The notes: generated by a model from the letters alone, not told the origin. Numbered from the stretch's first letter, positions 9,040 to 17,606 are shown. The stretch: 64,000 nucleotides of DNA from Ensifer sp. BR816 (GCF_000378985.1 NZ_KB905370.1:2031830-2095829); one strand, 5' to 3'. Program-made: numbers and translations.

Positions 9040-9379
9040 CGAGGCGATCCGCTATCTGGTGACGGAGGCCGAGCAAGGTGGCGCCAACCCCGATGGCTGT
9101 GCCTCGCAAGCAGTCACCGTCCCACGTGCTCGAAGGTAAGGCAATGGACGTTGTTTGGCGACGGTTATTGCGCGCCGGCCGCGTCACCGGAGTTCGGGCG
9201 GAACCGGTACGCCCTGCTTGGCGGCGTCCTTTTCGCCGGATTTATAATGATCTCGTCGGAATTCCGGTCCGGGCCGGGGGCACGCGGCCGCGCCATCGCA
9301 ATCCCTAAACAATCTGACAGCGCCGGCTGCCGCCATGCGTCAGTTTCCTCTCATGAACACGATGAGGGGAGATCATTCG
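9040..9379. other. 340-bp intergenic region, divergent promoters of DUF1194 and DUF1127 genes
   Basis: I see no credible gene here; short open frames lack ribosome binding sites and recognisable composition. The region must carry the leftward promoter of the DUF1194 gene and the rightward promoter of the DUF1127/AraC module. The only distinctive element is the 17-bp sequence at 9305-9321, repeated exactly about 1.2 kb downstream. Confidence 0.4.
9305..9321 (+). repeat. 17-bp direct repeat, copy 1 (candidate AraC operator)
   Basis: CTAAACAATCTGACAGC occurs here and again, identically and in the same orientation, at 10472-10488. This copy ends 58 bases before the DUF1127 start codon; the other ends 62 bases before the cysteine-rich small gene. 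The matching position relative to two start codons that flank an AraC gene argues for a regulator site rather than a chance repeat. Confidence 0.55.
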
Positions 9380-10252
9380 ATGTCGGATAGGACCTTGACC
9401 TATGGGACGCAACACTACGTCTTGGCGCGACTCGTTCCGCCGCAGCCGAGCGTTTCCGCCTTTGCCGCGCTCGAAGGACGGAGCCTGCCATTTCGGCTGC
9501 TGGCGCGGCTCGCCCGATGGATGGATACGCGGCGCGGTCGCCTGGACCTGCTCCAGCTCTCTGACCATCAGTTGAAGGATATTGGCCTGTCGCGCAGTGC
9601 GGCATACAACGATTTCTACGAGATGTGTAGGATCGCAATGTCCCAGTTGTCGTGCCAGACCATTCTTGCGACGTCGACCGTCACGCTTCGAGACGTGGTC
9701 TGCGATGGGTCATGCCGGGGCAGAGGTGCCGAGGAATGCGCGCATTCGACGAGCCTGGTTTACCCGTACCGCGGCGTCTTCATGCGGCATGTCGGCGGGA
9801 CGGATGCGGTGGCCGAATCCAATCAGCTGATATTCTTCAACCGAGGCGAAGACTATCGCGTCAGCCATCCGGTCGCCGGCGGTGACGCCTGTCTCGACGT
9901 GAAGGCCAGCGAAGAGGTCCTCGCCGAGCTCGCGCCGAAGGAAGAGTTGCGCTCCGGCGGAGATGTCTCCTTCAGGCGCCAGCGACGGCGCATCGACGCG
10001 CGCGCCCAGGCGCTGGTGGCGCTGTTGCGTCACAGCCTGGCTCGTGGTGTCGCTGAGACGCTGGAAGCGGAAACCCTGACCTCACGCTCATCAGGCACTC
10101 CCTTGGCGAACGGACGTCACATGGGGCGGCCGGCACTTATGGTGGCCAGAAGCTGGTCGACCGCGCGAAGCTGGTGCTTTCGAGCGATCTTGCTCGCCGC
10201 TGGACACTCAGCGAGGTCGCGAAGGAGGTGGGTGTCTCGCCTGTCTATCTGA
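9380..10252 (+). CDS. DUF1127-domain reading frame running in phase into the AraC sensor domain
   Basis: The ATG at 9380 follows GAGGGGAG. The first 80 or so residues are a DUF1127 protein: a variable start, then LARLARWMDTRRGRLDLLQLSDHQLKDIGLSRSAAY, the Arg-rich motif typical of these small rhizobial proteins. DUF1127 genes usually stop just after this motif. Here the frame stays open and continues into the N-terminal domain of the downstream AraC regulator (from about residue 87, ATG at 9638) before ending in out-of-frame sequence at 10252. A stop codon (9628-9630) exists one frame over, so an indel at the end of the DUF1127 gene is possible. Whether a fusion protein is really made is unresolved. 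Confidence 0.55.
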   Translation: MSDRTLTYGTQHYVLARLVPPQPSVSAFAALEGRSLPFRLLARLARWMDTRRGRLDLLQLSDHQLKDIGLSRSAAYNDFYEMCRIAMSQLSCQTILATSTVTLRDVVCDGSCRGRGAEECAHSTSLVYPYRGVFMRHVGGTDAVAESNQLIFFNRGEDYRVSHPVAGGDACLDVKASEEVLAELAPKEELRSGGDVSFRRQRRRIDARAQALVALLRHSLARGVAETLEAETLTSRSSGTPLANGRHMGRPALMVARSWSTARSWCFRAILLAAGHSARSRRRWVSRLSI

Positions 10253-10467
10253 CCCAGCTTTTCCAACAGCTCGAAGCGATGCCGCTTTACCGCTATCAAT
10301 TGCGTCTGCGGCTGGCACGGGCGCTCGACCTGCTCGGATCGCATCACGACCTGACCGCGCTCGGCCTCGAGCTCGGCTTTTCCAGCCACAGCCATTTCAG
10401 TTCCGCCTTCAGGCAGGCATACGGCCGGACGCCGGCCGAATTCCAGCGCAGCCTTCGACTGCGTTAA
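9638..10467 (+). pseudogene. AraC-family regulator disrupted by a frameshift
   Basis: The N-terminal sensor domain starts at ATG 9638 (MSQLSCQTILATS) and reads through to LARGVAETLEAETL near 10076. The AraC DNA-binding domain is in another frame: from about 10078 the sequence LTLIRHSLGERTSHGAAGTYG continues without a stop through AKLVLSSDLARRWTLSEVAKEV and YLTQLFQQ to GFSSHSHFSSAFRQAYGRTPAEFQ. The two halves join smoothly if one base is restored in the AAACCCTGACC stretch (10071-10081). This is therefore a single AraC gene with a net one-base loss, through mutation or sequencing error. Separate expression of the C-terminal part from the ATG at 10174 is conceivable. Confidence 0.75.
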
Positions 10468-10471
10468 ATCA

Positions 10472-10488
10472 CTAAACAATCTGACAGC
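10472..10488 (+). repeat. 17-bp direct repeat, copy 2 (candidate AraC operator)
   Basis: CTAAACAATCTGACAGC, identical to 9305-9321, begins just after the AraC stop codon and ends 62 bases before the start of the cysteine-rich small gene. It probably marks a promoter for that gene under the same control as the DUF1127 gene. Confidence 0.55.
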
Positions 10489-10550
10489 CGGCGGGCGGCG
10501 GACGTGGTCTTCTTGCAGACGTCGAAACGACGGAAGAGGAGGCGGACACC

Positions 10551-10709
10551 ATGAACCAGAGAACCTGTGCCGCCTGCGACTGCGAACTCGATCAACAGAG
10601 CATCAAGGTCAAGCTCGGCGACAAGACCGTGGAGGTCTGCTGCGAGGAACGCGCGACGGCGCTAGGGGAAGCTGAAGCGGCAAGAAACTCAGTCGCGAAC
10701 GAGAAGTGA
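10551..10709 (+). CDS. 52-aa cysteine-rich small protein (zinc-ribbon/TRASH-like)
   Basis: A short gene with AAGAGGAGG seven bases before its ATG. The product has Cys6, Cys9 and Cys11 in TCAACDCELD, then a strand-rich stretch (IKVKLGDKTVEVCC) with Cys30 and Cys31. Paired knuckles of this spacing resemble TRASH-like or YHS-like metal-binding domains. From memory, related rhizobial proteins carry a further Cys where this one has Arg34 (VCCEERA), which would be a single-base change; this is recalled, not checked. No function is established. Its place behind an AraC gene and the duplicated 17-bp element suggests it belongs to the AraC regulon and may bind metal or respond to thiol stress. Confidence 0.65.
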   Translation: MNQRTCAACDCELDQQSIKVKLGDKTVEVCCEERATALGEAEAARNSVANEK

Positions 10710-10758
10710 CCGCGGCGACCGGGGTTGTCGATAGGTCTGTCCACGCGGCGTCCCTGCA

Positions 10759-10793
10759 CAAAAGGCGAGCCTGCTCTGTGGAGCAGGCTCGCC
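10759..10793 (-). terminator. Rho-independent terminator of the sarcosine dehydrogenase-like gene
   Basis: A perfect 13-bp stem (10764-10776 with 10781-10793) encloses the loop TGTG. Read on the minus strand the hairpin is followed directly by TTTTG. It lies 33 bases past the stop of the leftward flavoprotein gene. Confidence 0.88.
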
Positions 10794-10825
10794 TGGCGTC
10801 CTTGAAAGGCGCTCTTTCAGCCCCG

Positions 10826-13387
10826 TTAGCTGCGCGGCTTGAGGTTTTCCGGGTCGTAGAGGGGCTTGTAGCCGACGCCTGCAACTTCTACCGGATAGGT
10901 CTCGGCGAAATACTCGACTTGCAGCTTGCGGCCGACCTGGCAATGGGACCAGGGCAGATAGGCGAGGGCGATGTTTTTGCCGATCGTCGGGCCGTAGGCG
11001 ATGGAGGTGGTGTAGGAGCGGCGGCCGAGTTCGTCGACCAGTACCTCGCCGGTCGCCGGGTCCATGACCGGCAGGTTGCCGACCGGATAGCGCTGCACGC
11101 CGTTCCTGTCGGTGTTCTCGGTCATGACGAGCGTGCAGAGCATGGCGGGCTGGTGGTCGCGCGCCTTGTACTCGAGATGCTTCGCCTTGCCGCGGAAGTC
11201 CACGTCCTTGACCTTCGGACGGGCAAGATCGGCCTCGATCAGGTTGTACTGGGTGAGAAGGTCCGCGTTCTGCAGGCGCAGGCTCTTTTCCATGCGGCGC
11301 GAGTTCGCATAGGTCTCGACGCCGAAGGCCATGACGCCCGTGGCGCGCAGCGCATCCCAGATGGCCAGGCCGTCCTCGTACTTCATGTGCAGTTCCCAGC
11401 CCTGCTCGCCGACATAGGAGATGCGGAAGGCGGAGACCGACTTGCCGGCGATCTCGATCTGCTTGATCGCGGCGAAGGGGAAGTTCTCAAGCTCGAGGCC
11501 GGCCGGATCGGCAACCACCTTCTTCAGCGTTTCGCGGGCATTGGGGCCCCAGATGCCGATGGTGATGAACTTCTCCGAAACGTCCGTGATGGTGACGTCG
11601 AGGCCACGGTCTTCGGCAACACGGCGCATGTAGTGGAAGTCGCGCGGGCCGGCATCGGCGCCGTTCACGAGACGGCAGCGGTCGGCCATGCGGAAGACGG
11701 TGAAGTCGGCCCTGACCATGCCCTCGTCATCGAGGAAGTGGGTGTAGATACCCTTGCCGATATTGCCCTCTCCGCCGATCTTGGCGGCGCAGAGCCATTC
11801 GAGAAGCTCGACGTGGTCCGGACCTTCGATGTCGACCATGTGGAAGTGTGAGAGGTTGACGATGCCGCAATCCTCGCTCATCGCCAGATGCTCAGCGTTG
11901 GAAACGCGCCAGAAATGGCGGCTGTCCCACTCGTTCTCGCGCACCGGAACGCGGTCGCCGTATTTTTCCAGGAGGTGCTCGTTGGCGGCATAGCCGTGCG
12001 CGCGCTCCCAGCCGCCGAGTTCCATGAAGTAACCGCCGAGTTCCTTCTCGCGCTCGTAGAAGGGCGAGCGCTTGACGTTGCGGCTGCTCGCATAGGGCTC
12101 GCGCGTATGCACGGCCGGGAAGTAGATCTTCTGCGCCGCCTCGAAGCAGCGGTTCTCGATAAACTTCTCCGCGAGCTGGTGCGGGTAGAAGCGGGCATAG
12201 TCGATCGAGGCATGGTCGATCTCGGTGCGCCCGTCCGTCATCCAGTCGGCGATCAGCTTGCCGTAGCCCGGGCCGTCCTTCACCCAGATGGCGACGCAGT
12301 ACCAGAGGCCGCGCACCTTCTGGCTCTCGCCGCAGGAGGGGCCGCCTGCTGCCGATACCTGCAGCAGGCCGTTGAAGGAGTGGCCCTCGTTATAGCCAAG
12401 CTCGCCGAGGATCGGCGTCAGTTCCATGGCACGCTCGAGCGGTTCGATGATCTGCTCCATCTCGAGGTCGCGCTGCGAGGGCGACAGGCGTGCCTCGTGC
12501 TTTTCGAGAATGTCGCGCGGATGGCAGAGGCGCGGACTGGCGGCCTCGTAGTAACCCCACTCGATCTGGCCGCCTTCGGTGGTCTTCGGGTCGCCGGTGT
12601 CGCGCATATAGGCGGAGTTGCCCTGGTCGCGCAGCAGCGGGAAGCCGATTTCCTTGCCGGTGCCTTCGAATTCGTTATACGGGCCGAAGAAGGTCAGCGG
12701 ATGGTCGACCGGCATGACCGGCAGGTCTTCGCCGACCATTTCGGCGATCAGGCGGCCCCAGATGCCGGCGCAGACGATGACATGGTCGGCCATGATCGTG
12801 CCGCGATGCGTGACGACGCCCTTGATGCGCCCATTCTCGACGAGGAGCGAGGTTGCCGGCGTGTTGCCGAAGACCTGCAGCTTGCCGGATTTTTCCGCCG
12901 CGTCGATCAGCTTGCCGGCAACGGTCTGCGAGCGCGGGATGACGAGGCCGGCATCCGGATCGAACATGCCGCCCATGACCTGATCTTCCTCGATCAGCGG
13001 GAACATCTGCTTGATTTCGGCCGGCGAGACATAGTGCGCGCGGGTGCCGAAGGCCTTGGCGGAGGAAAGCTTGCGCTTGATCTCCTCCATCCAGGTGTCG
13101 TCGCCGGTGCGCGCGACTTCCAGGCCGCCGATGCGGGCGTAGTGGCCCATCTTCTCGAAGAAGTCGATCGAATACTGTGTCGTCCAGACCGAAAGATAGT
13201 CGTGGCTCGTCGTGTAGCAGAAGTCCGAGGCATGCGCCGTCGAGCCGATGTCGGTCGGGACTCCCGACTTGTCGATGCCGACGATGTCGTCCCATCCACG
13301 CTCGATCAGGTGATGGGCGATCGACGCGCCAACGATGCCACCCAGACCGATGATTACGACCTTCGCCCTTTGCGGAAACTCTGCCAT
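10826..13387 (-). CDS. sarcosine/dimethylglycine dehydrogenase-like FAD- and folate-binding oxidoreductase
   Basis: An 853-aa multidomain flavoprotein. Residues about 9-375 form a DAO-type FAD domain with the Rossmann motif VVIIGLGGIVGASIAHHL and GSTAHASDF, the place where related enzymes carry a covalently flavinylated His. A short linking domain follows (SPFYEREKELGGYFMELGGW), then GcvT-type aminomethyltransferase domains from about 440 to the end (FHYMRRVAEDRG, FRISYVGEQGWELHM, and ALAYLPWSHCQVG at the C-terminus). Such enzymes demethylate sarcosine, dimethylglycine or a related N-methyl compound and pass the one-carbon unit to tetrahydrofolate. The gene is monocistronic, ends at a strong terminator, and is divergent from ssuA. 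Substrate uncertain. Confidence 0.88.
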   Translation of the reverse strand: MAEFPQRAKVVIIGLGGIVGASIAHHLIERGWDDIVGIDKSGVPTDIGSTAHASDFCYTTSHDYLSVWTTQYSIDFFEKMGHYARIGGLEVARTGDDTWMEEIKRKLSSAKAFGTRAHYVSPAEIKQMFPLIEEDQVMGGMFDPDAGLVIPRSQTVAGKLIDAAEKSGKLQVFGNTPATSLLVENGRIKGVVTHRGTIMADHVIVCAGIWGRLIAEMVGEDLPVMPVDHPLTFFGPYNEFEGTGKEIGFPLLRDQGNSAYMRDTGDPKTTEGGQIEWGYYEAASPRLCHPRDILEKHEARLSPSQRDLEMEQIIEPLERAMELTPILGELGYNEGHSFNGLLQVSAAGGPSCGESQKVRGLWYCVAIWVKDGPGYGKLIADWMTDGRTEIDHASIDYARFYPHQLAEKFIENRCFEAAQKIYFPAVHTREPYASSRNVKRSPFYEREKELGGYFMELGGWERAHGYAANEHLLEKYGDRVPVRENEWDSRHFWRVSNAEHLAMSEDCGIVNLSHFHMVDIEGPDHVELLEWLCAAKIGGEGNIGKGIYTHFLDDEGMVRADFTVFRMADRCRLVNGADAGPRDFHYMRRVAEDRGLDVTITDVSEKFITIGIWGPNARETLKKVVADPAGLELENFPFAAIKQIEIAGKSVSAFRISYVGEQGWELHMKYEDGLAIWDALRATGVMAFGVETYANSRRMEKSLRLQNADLLTQYNLIEADLARPKVKDVDFRGKAKHLEYKARDHQPAMLCTLVMTENTDRNGVQRYPVGNLPVMDPATGEVLVDELGRRSYTTSIAYGPTIGKNIALAYLPWSHCQVGRKLQVEYFAETYPVEVAGVGYKPLYDPENLKPRS

Positions 13388-13711
13388 TGCTTGCGACCCT
13401 AGTTGGTATGGAAGCCGGATATTAGATTTTGCAGCGATGCGAGTTGAGCCTGTCTACGACATAATCATCGTGCTGCACGACCACAGCCATGCCGTAGCGG
13501 ATGGCGGCACCGGTGGCTAGTGGGGTGACGAGCCGCATCTGCCCGTTCGCTTTCTGGGGTTGCAGCAATCCATTCGCATCTCGCGTCCGCGAGTAACGAT
13601 AAACTCCGCCAGCAAGGGACTCTTTGGAAAAAGTTTCCTTAGTAAATTTATAGACTATCTTATCATTTTCTCGAGCTGCATTGTTCTTCAGCGACAAGAC
13701 AGAGGTGAAAA
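13388..13711. other. 324-bp divergent promoter region between the flavoprotein gene and ssuA
   Basis: I see no credible gene here. The right half (about 13610-13680) is strikingly AT-rich compared with the surroundings and holds the proposed Rrf2 operator at 13634-13654, followed by the ssuA ribosome binding site (AGAGGTG) before the ATG at 13712. The left half, GC-rich, presumably carries the leftward promoter of the sarcosine dehydrogenase-like gene. Confidence 0.5.
13634..13654 (-). promoter_or_regulatory. proposed Rrf2 operator, copy at the ssuA promoter
   Basis: On the minus strand this reads TCTATAAATTTACTAAGG followed by AAA. It shares 15 of 22 positions with 19135-19156 and 14 of 20 with 21774-21793. 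It lies 57 bases before the ssuA start, in an AT-rich island. Assignment to the Rrf2 protein encoded at 21250-21705 is inference from recurrence and linkage. Confidence 0.5.
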
Positions 13712-14674
13712 ATGATAACTCGCAGACAGACCCTCGCGTTCATCGGCGCAACCGCCGCGGCCTTGAGCGCGCCGAGCATCCGGTCGGCAAGGGCGGCAAA
13801 GGAATTTCGAATCGGCTGGCAGAAGAACGGCGTGCTCGCCTTGGCGAAGCGGACCGGCGCGCTCGAGAAGCGGTTGGCTGAACGCGGCCTGACGGTGAGC
13901 TGGGCCGAGTTCACTTCGGGTCCGCCGCTCCTAGAGGCACTCGGCGCCGGCTCGCTGGACTTCGGTCCGACCGGCGACGTTCCGCCGCTTTTCGCCCAGG
14001 CTGCCGGGGCCAATCTTCTTTACGTCGGGAGCTACAAGGGCACGCCATCGGGCTCCGCCATCCTCGTGCCGAAGGATTCGCCGATCACTGCGCTCGAGGA
14101 GCTGAAGGGGAAGAAGATCGCTTTCAAGCGCGGTTCCAGCGCCCATAATTTCACAGTCAAGGCGCTGCGCAAAGTCGGCCTGACGACCGACGACATCGAA
14201 GCGGCCGATCTCGCCCCGCCAGATGCGGCGGCCGCCTTCAAGACCGGAGGTATCGACGCCTGGGCGATATGGGACCCCTATTTTGCCGTTGCCGAGGCGG
14301 ATCCGCGGACACGGGTCCTGACCACGGCGGAAGGCATCGTCGACAGCTGGAGCTTCTTCTTCGGCAATGGCGATTTCACCGCCTCCGAGCCGGAGGTCAT
14401 CGCCGAGGTGATTGATGAACTGGCCAAGGTCGGAGCCTGGGCGCAGGCCAATCTCGATGAGACCGTTCCGGCGCTCGCGGAGATCACCGGCATTCCAACC
14501 GAGGTGACCCGAACGATCCTCACGCGCAAGGGGGCCGACCTGAGCCAGGTGGCGACCCTGTCGGACGACGCGCTGAGCTACCAGCAGGCGCTGGCGGACG
14601 AGTTCCATGGTCTCGGCATCCTGCCGAAGACGCTGACGATCGCCGACGTCGCCTGGCGACCGAAGGCAAGCTGA
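13712..14674 (+). CDS. ssuA: aliphatic sulfonate ABC transporter, substrate-binding protein
   Basis: A 320-aa periplasmic binding protein. The N-terminus (ITRRQTLAFIGATAAALSAPSIRSARA) is a twin-arginine-like export signal. The mature protein begins FRIGWQKNGVLALAKRTGALEKRL, the start typical of SsuA, with LDFGPTGDVPPLFAQAAG and LKGKKIAFKRGSSAHNF as further family landmarks. It captures alkanesulfonates for the SsuCB importer. It opens the ssuADCB operon and is preceded by the ribosome binding site AGAGGTG and the proposed Rrf2 operator. Confidence 0.93.
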   Translation: MITRRQTLAFIGATAAALSAPSIRSARAAKEFRIGWQKNGVLALAKRTGALEKRLAERGLTVSWAEFTSGPPLLEALGAGSLDFGPTGDVPPLFAQAAGANLLYVGSYKGTPSGSAILVPKDSPITALEELKGKKIAFKRGSSAHNFTVKALRKVGLTTDDIEAADLAPPDAAAAFKTGGIDAWAIWDPYFAVAEADPRTRVLTTAEGIVDSWSFFFGNGDFTASEPEVIAEVIDELAKVGAWAQANLDETVPALAEITGIPTEVTRTILTRKGADLSQVATLSDDALSYQQALADEFHGLGILPKTLTIADVAWRPKAS

Positions 14675-14700
14675 AACGCCGCACCTGAAAGGAACAGACC

Positions 14701-15870
14701 ATGACAAGGACAGAAAAGCCGCTCGATTTCCTCTGGTTCATCCCGACCTCCGGCGATGGCGCCTATCTCGGCTCCGATGATCTGAGCCGCCCCGCGGATA
14801 TCGGCTATTTCCGCGAGATCGCCACGGCGGCGGATCGGCTGGGCTATACCGGCGTGCTCATCCCGACCGGTCTCGCCTGCGAGGAATCTTTCGTCCTTGC
14901 AGCGCACCTCGCAGCCTCCACGGAGAATCTGAAGTTTCTCGTGGCCATTCGCCCCGGCATCGCTTCGCCCGCCTATTACGCCCGGCTCGCCGCAACGCTC
15001 GATCGTGTATCGAGGGGGCGGCTGCTCCTCAATATCGTTGCGGGCGGAAGCGCCAAGGAGCTTGCTGGCGACGGCGTCTTCCTGCCCCACGACGAACGCT
15101 ATGCACATGCCGAGGAGTTCTTCCAGGTCTTCAACCGGCTCCTCGAGACGGGCAAGGCGCATCTCGACGGCAAGTACATAAAAGCGCACGACGCAGAGCT
15201 CGGCTTCCCGCCGGTGCAGCAGCCGCGTCCGCCGCTCTATTTCGGCGGATCATCGGATGCCGCGATCGAATTTTCGACGGGCGTGGTCGACAAATATCTG
15301 ACCTGGGGAGAGACGCCGGCCCAGGTCGCCGAAAAGATCGCCGCGGTCCGCAAGGCCGCTGCCGCCAAGGGGCGGGAGGTGACCTTCGGCATTCGCCTGC
15401 ACTTCATCGTGCGCGAGACCGACGAGGAGGCCTGGGCTGCCGCCGACCGGCTGATCTCCAAGCTCTCGGACGAGACGATCGCCGCTGCCCAGGAAGGATT
15501 TGCCAGGAATTCCGATTCCGTCGGCCAGGCCCGCATGCGGGCGCTGCATGGAGGCCGGCGCGACAGGCTCGAGGTGTCGCCCAACCTTTGGGCCGGCATC
15601 GGCCTCGTTCGCTCGGGCGCCGGGACGGCACTTGTCGGCTCGCCGAAGACGGTGGCCGCCCGTCTCCGGGAGTACCAGAATCTCGGCATCGATACGGTGA
15701 TCGCCTCCGGCTATCCGCATATCGAGGAGGCCTATCGGGTTTCCGAACTGCTCTTCCCGGAAATCGGCCTTGCTGGTCCGCGCAACCAGATCCGCTCGTC
15801 CTTCGGAGAGCAGCCGCTTTTCGCTGGTGGCGGCCATGGCGGCAATCTGCGGGTCGTCGCGGGCTCCTGA
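14701..15870 (+). CDS. ssuD: FMNH2-dependent alkanesulfonate monooxygenase
   Basis: A 389-aa luciferase-fold monooxygenase, close to the usual family length. Landmarks include [16 protein letters not shown] at the N-terminus, [46 protein letters not shown], and [13 protein letters not shown]. The enzyme uses reduced FMN and oxygen to split the C-S bond of alkanesulfonates, giving sulfite and an aldehyde in the cytoplasm. AAAGGAAC lies before its ATG, 26 bases after ssuA. The flavin reductase at 19237 is the likely FMNH2 supplier, since no SsuE-type gene lies in the operon itself. Confidence 0.95.
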   Translation: MTRTEKPLDFLWFIPTSGDGAYLGSDDLSRPADIGYFREIATAADRLGYTGVLIPTGLACEESFVLAAHLAASTENLKFLVAIRPGIASPAYYARLAATLDRVSRGRLLLNIVAGGSAKELAGDGVFLPHDERYAHAEEFFQVFNRLLETGKAHLDGKYIKAHDAELGFPPVQQPRPPLYFGGSSDAAIEFSTGVVDKYLTWGETPAQVAEKIAAVRKAAAAKGREVTFGIRLHFIVRETDEEAWAAADRLISKLSDETIAAAQEGFARNSDSVGQARMRALHGGRRDRLEVSPNLWAGIGLVRSGAGTALVGSPKTVAARLREYQNLGIDTVIASGYPHIEEAYRVSELLFPEIGLAGPRNQIRSSFGEQPLFAGGGHGGNLRVVAGS

Positions 15871-15915
15871 TCCCGACTGCGAAACCCGTGCTCGCCAATC
15901 GAGAAGGAGAAGAAT

Positions 15916-16752
15916 ATGACCGCATATGACGTTGCAAGCGATCGCCCGCGGCAAAGACGGAGCTGGGTCTTGCCAGGCCTATCGGCGCGGCCGATCCGCA
16001 TAGAGGGGCTCTTGCCCTATGCCGTGCCGATCCTCCTGGTTCTGGTGTGGCAGGCATTCTCGTCGCTCGGCTGGATTTCCACGCGGATCATGCCGGCGCC
16101 GACGGATGTGGCAGCCGCCTTCGTCGACCAATTGCTCTCCGGCGCACTGCTTCACAACGTGGCAGTTTCGGGGGCGCGCGCCCTCGCCGGACTTGTCGTC
16201 GGCGGAACGATCGGCCTGCTGCTCGGCATTGCGAACGGCGTCTCCAAGCTTTCCGAGCAACTGACGGACACGTCACTGCAGATGCTCAGGACCATTCCGC
16301 ATCTGGCCATGATCCCGCTGGTGATCCTCTGGTTCGGGATCGGTGAGGAATCGAAGCTGTTCCTCACGTCTTTGGGCGTGCTTTTTCCGATCTATCTCAA
16401 CACCTTTCACGGGGTCAGGAACGTCGATCGCGAGCTGATCGAGATGGGCCGGATCTACGGAATGAGCGGCTGGACGCTGTTCAGGAAAGTCATCCTGCCC
16501 GGCGCCCTGCCTTCGATATTCGTCGGACTGCGTTATGCGCTCGGCATCATGTGGCTGACGCTCATCGTCTCGGAGTCGATCGCCGCATCTTCGGGCATCG
16601 GCCACATGGCGAACCAGGCGCGGGAGTTCATGATGACGGACGTGGTCGTCCTGTCCCTGCTCATCTATGCGGCGCTCGGCAAGCTCGCCGACGTGATCGC
16701 GAGGACGTTGGAGCGCAATGCACTGTCGTGGAACCCGGTCTATCAGAAGTAG
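15916..16752 (+). CDS. ssuC: sulfonate ABC transporter permease
   Basis: A 278-aa inner-membrane permease. After a basic N-terminus come about six hydrophobic segments beginning with LPYAVPILLVLVWQAFSS. The inner-loop EAA-like coupling motif is MGRIYGMSGWTLFRKVILPGALPSIFVGLRY, which contacts the SsuB ATPase. LGIMWLTLIVSESIAASSGIGHM is characteristic of SsuC/TauC permeases. GAGAAGGAGAA precedes the ATG. It is the third gene of the ssuADCB operon. Confidence 0.94.
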   Translation: MTAYDVASDRPRQRRSWVLPGLSARPIRIEGLLPYAVPILLVLVWQAFSSLGWISTRIMPAPTDVAAAFVDQLLSGALLHNVAVSGARALAGLVVGGTIGLLLGIANGVSKLSEQLTDTSLQMLRTIPHLAMIPLVILWFGIGEESKLFLTSLGVLFPIYLNTFHGVRNVDRELIEMGRIYGMSGWTLFRKVILPGALPSIFVGLRYALGIMWLTLIVSESIAASSGIGHMANQAREFMMTDVVVLSLLIYAALGKLADVIARTLERNALSWNPVYQK

Positions 16753-16761
16753 GAGACTGCT

Positions 16762-17586
16762 ATGAGCCGTCATGTCAGCCGAACCGCTGCCTCGCCTTTC
16801 GACACTGTCGAGCCGCGCGGAGAACATCAGCAGAAGGTCTCCGTCGCACCAACCGAAACGGTCTCGATCCAGCTGCGGCGGATCGAGCAGTCCTTCGGTC
16901 AGAACCGCGTCCTTCGCGGCATCGACCTGGACGTTCCGGCAGGTCAGTTCCTGGCGATCGTCGGAAAGAGCGGTTGCGGCAAGAGTACGCTGCTGCGCCT
17001 GCTCGTTGGCCTGGACAGCCCGGCATCCGGTTCGCTCCGTTTCGCCGACCGATCCGGCGATTCTGTAGAGGCCAATGCGCGCATCGTCTTTCAGGAGCCG
17101 CGGCTGCTGCCGTGGGCGAGGGTGGTCGACAACGTGGCGGTCGGCCTCGGCCCGGGCGTCGAGGAAAGCCTTTCGCGGGCAAAGGCGCTGAAGGCGCTCG
17201 AAGACGTACAATTGTCCGACAAGGCGGACCAATGGCCGGCGCGCCTGTCGGGCGGCCAGCGACAGCGGGTGGCGCTCGCTCGCGCGCTCGTCAGCCGACC
17301 CGGCCTCTTGGTCTTCGACGAACCGCTTGGGGCGCTCGACGCGTTGACGCGCATCACGATGCAGCAGCTCGTCAGCCGCGTCTGGCGGGAACTCGGGTTT
17401 ACGGCGATCCTGGTGACCCACGACGTCAGCGAGGCCGTGCATCTGGCCGACCGCGTCATCGTGCTTGACGGCGGCAGGGTAGCACTCGATCTCGACATTC
17501 CGACCGGGCATCCGCGTCACCACGGCGATCCGGCTCTCGCGGTCTTTGAGCGCCAACTGCTCGATGCGATCCTCGGCGACCGTTGA
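16762..17586 (+). CDS. ssuB: sulfonate ABC transporter ATP-binding protein
   Basis: A 274-aa ATPase. A variable N-terminal extension of about 35 residues precedes the domain. Walker A is GKSGCGKST, the Q-loop falls in RIVFQEPRLLPWARV, the signature is LSGGQRQRVALARAL, Walker B is LLVFDEPLGALD, and the H-loop is VTHDVSEAVHLADRV. It powers sulfonate uptake with SsuC. GTAGGAG precedes the start, ten bases after the ssuC stop. It is the last gene of the operon and converges with the FAD/NAD(P)-binding protein gene. Confidence 0.95.
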   Translation: MSRHVSRTAASPFDTVEPRGEHQQKVSVAPTETVSIQLRRIEQSFGQNRVLRGIDLDVPAGQFLAIVGKSGCGKSTLLRLLVGLDSPASGSLRFADRSGDSVEANARIVFQEPRLLPWARVVDNVAVGLGPGVEESLSRAKALKALEDVQLSDKADQWPARLSGGQRQRVALARALVSRPGLLVFDEPLGALDALTRITMQQLVSRVWRELGFTAILVTHDVSEAVHLADRVIVLDGGRVALDLDIPTGHPRHHGDPALAVFERQLLDAILGDR

Positions 17587-17606
17587 AACGCGTCTGCCAG
17601 GTTTGG

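Noticed and set aside
9078..9308. 76-codon plus-strand open frame upstream of the DUF1127 gene
   Set aside because: Arg/Pro-rich composition typical of noncoding GC-rich frames, with no ribosome binding site.
11888..13402. 504-codon plus-strand open frame over the sarcosine dehydrogenase-like gene
   Set aside because: Complement of a well-supported flavoprotein gene with no recognisable protein features.
13422..13697. 91-codon minus-strand open frame between the flavoprotein gene and ssuA
   Set aside because: No ribosome binding site or domain, and it covers the AT-rich ssuA promoter and proposed operator.
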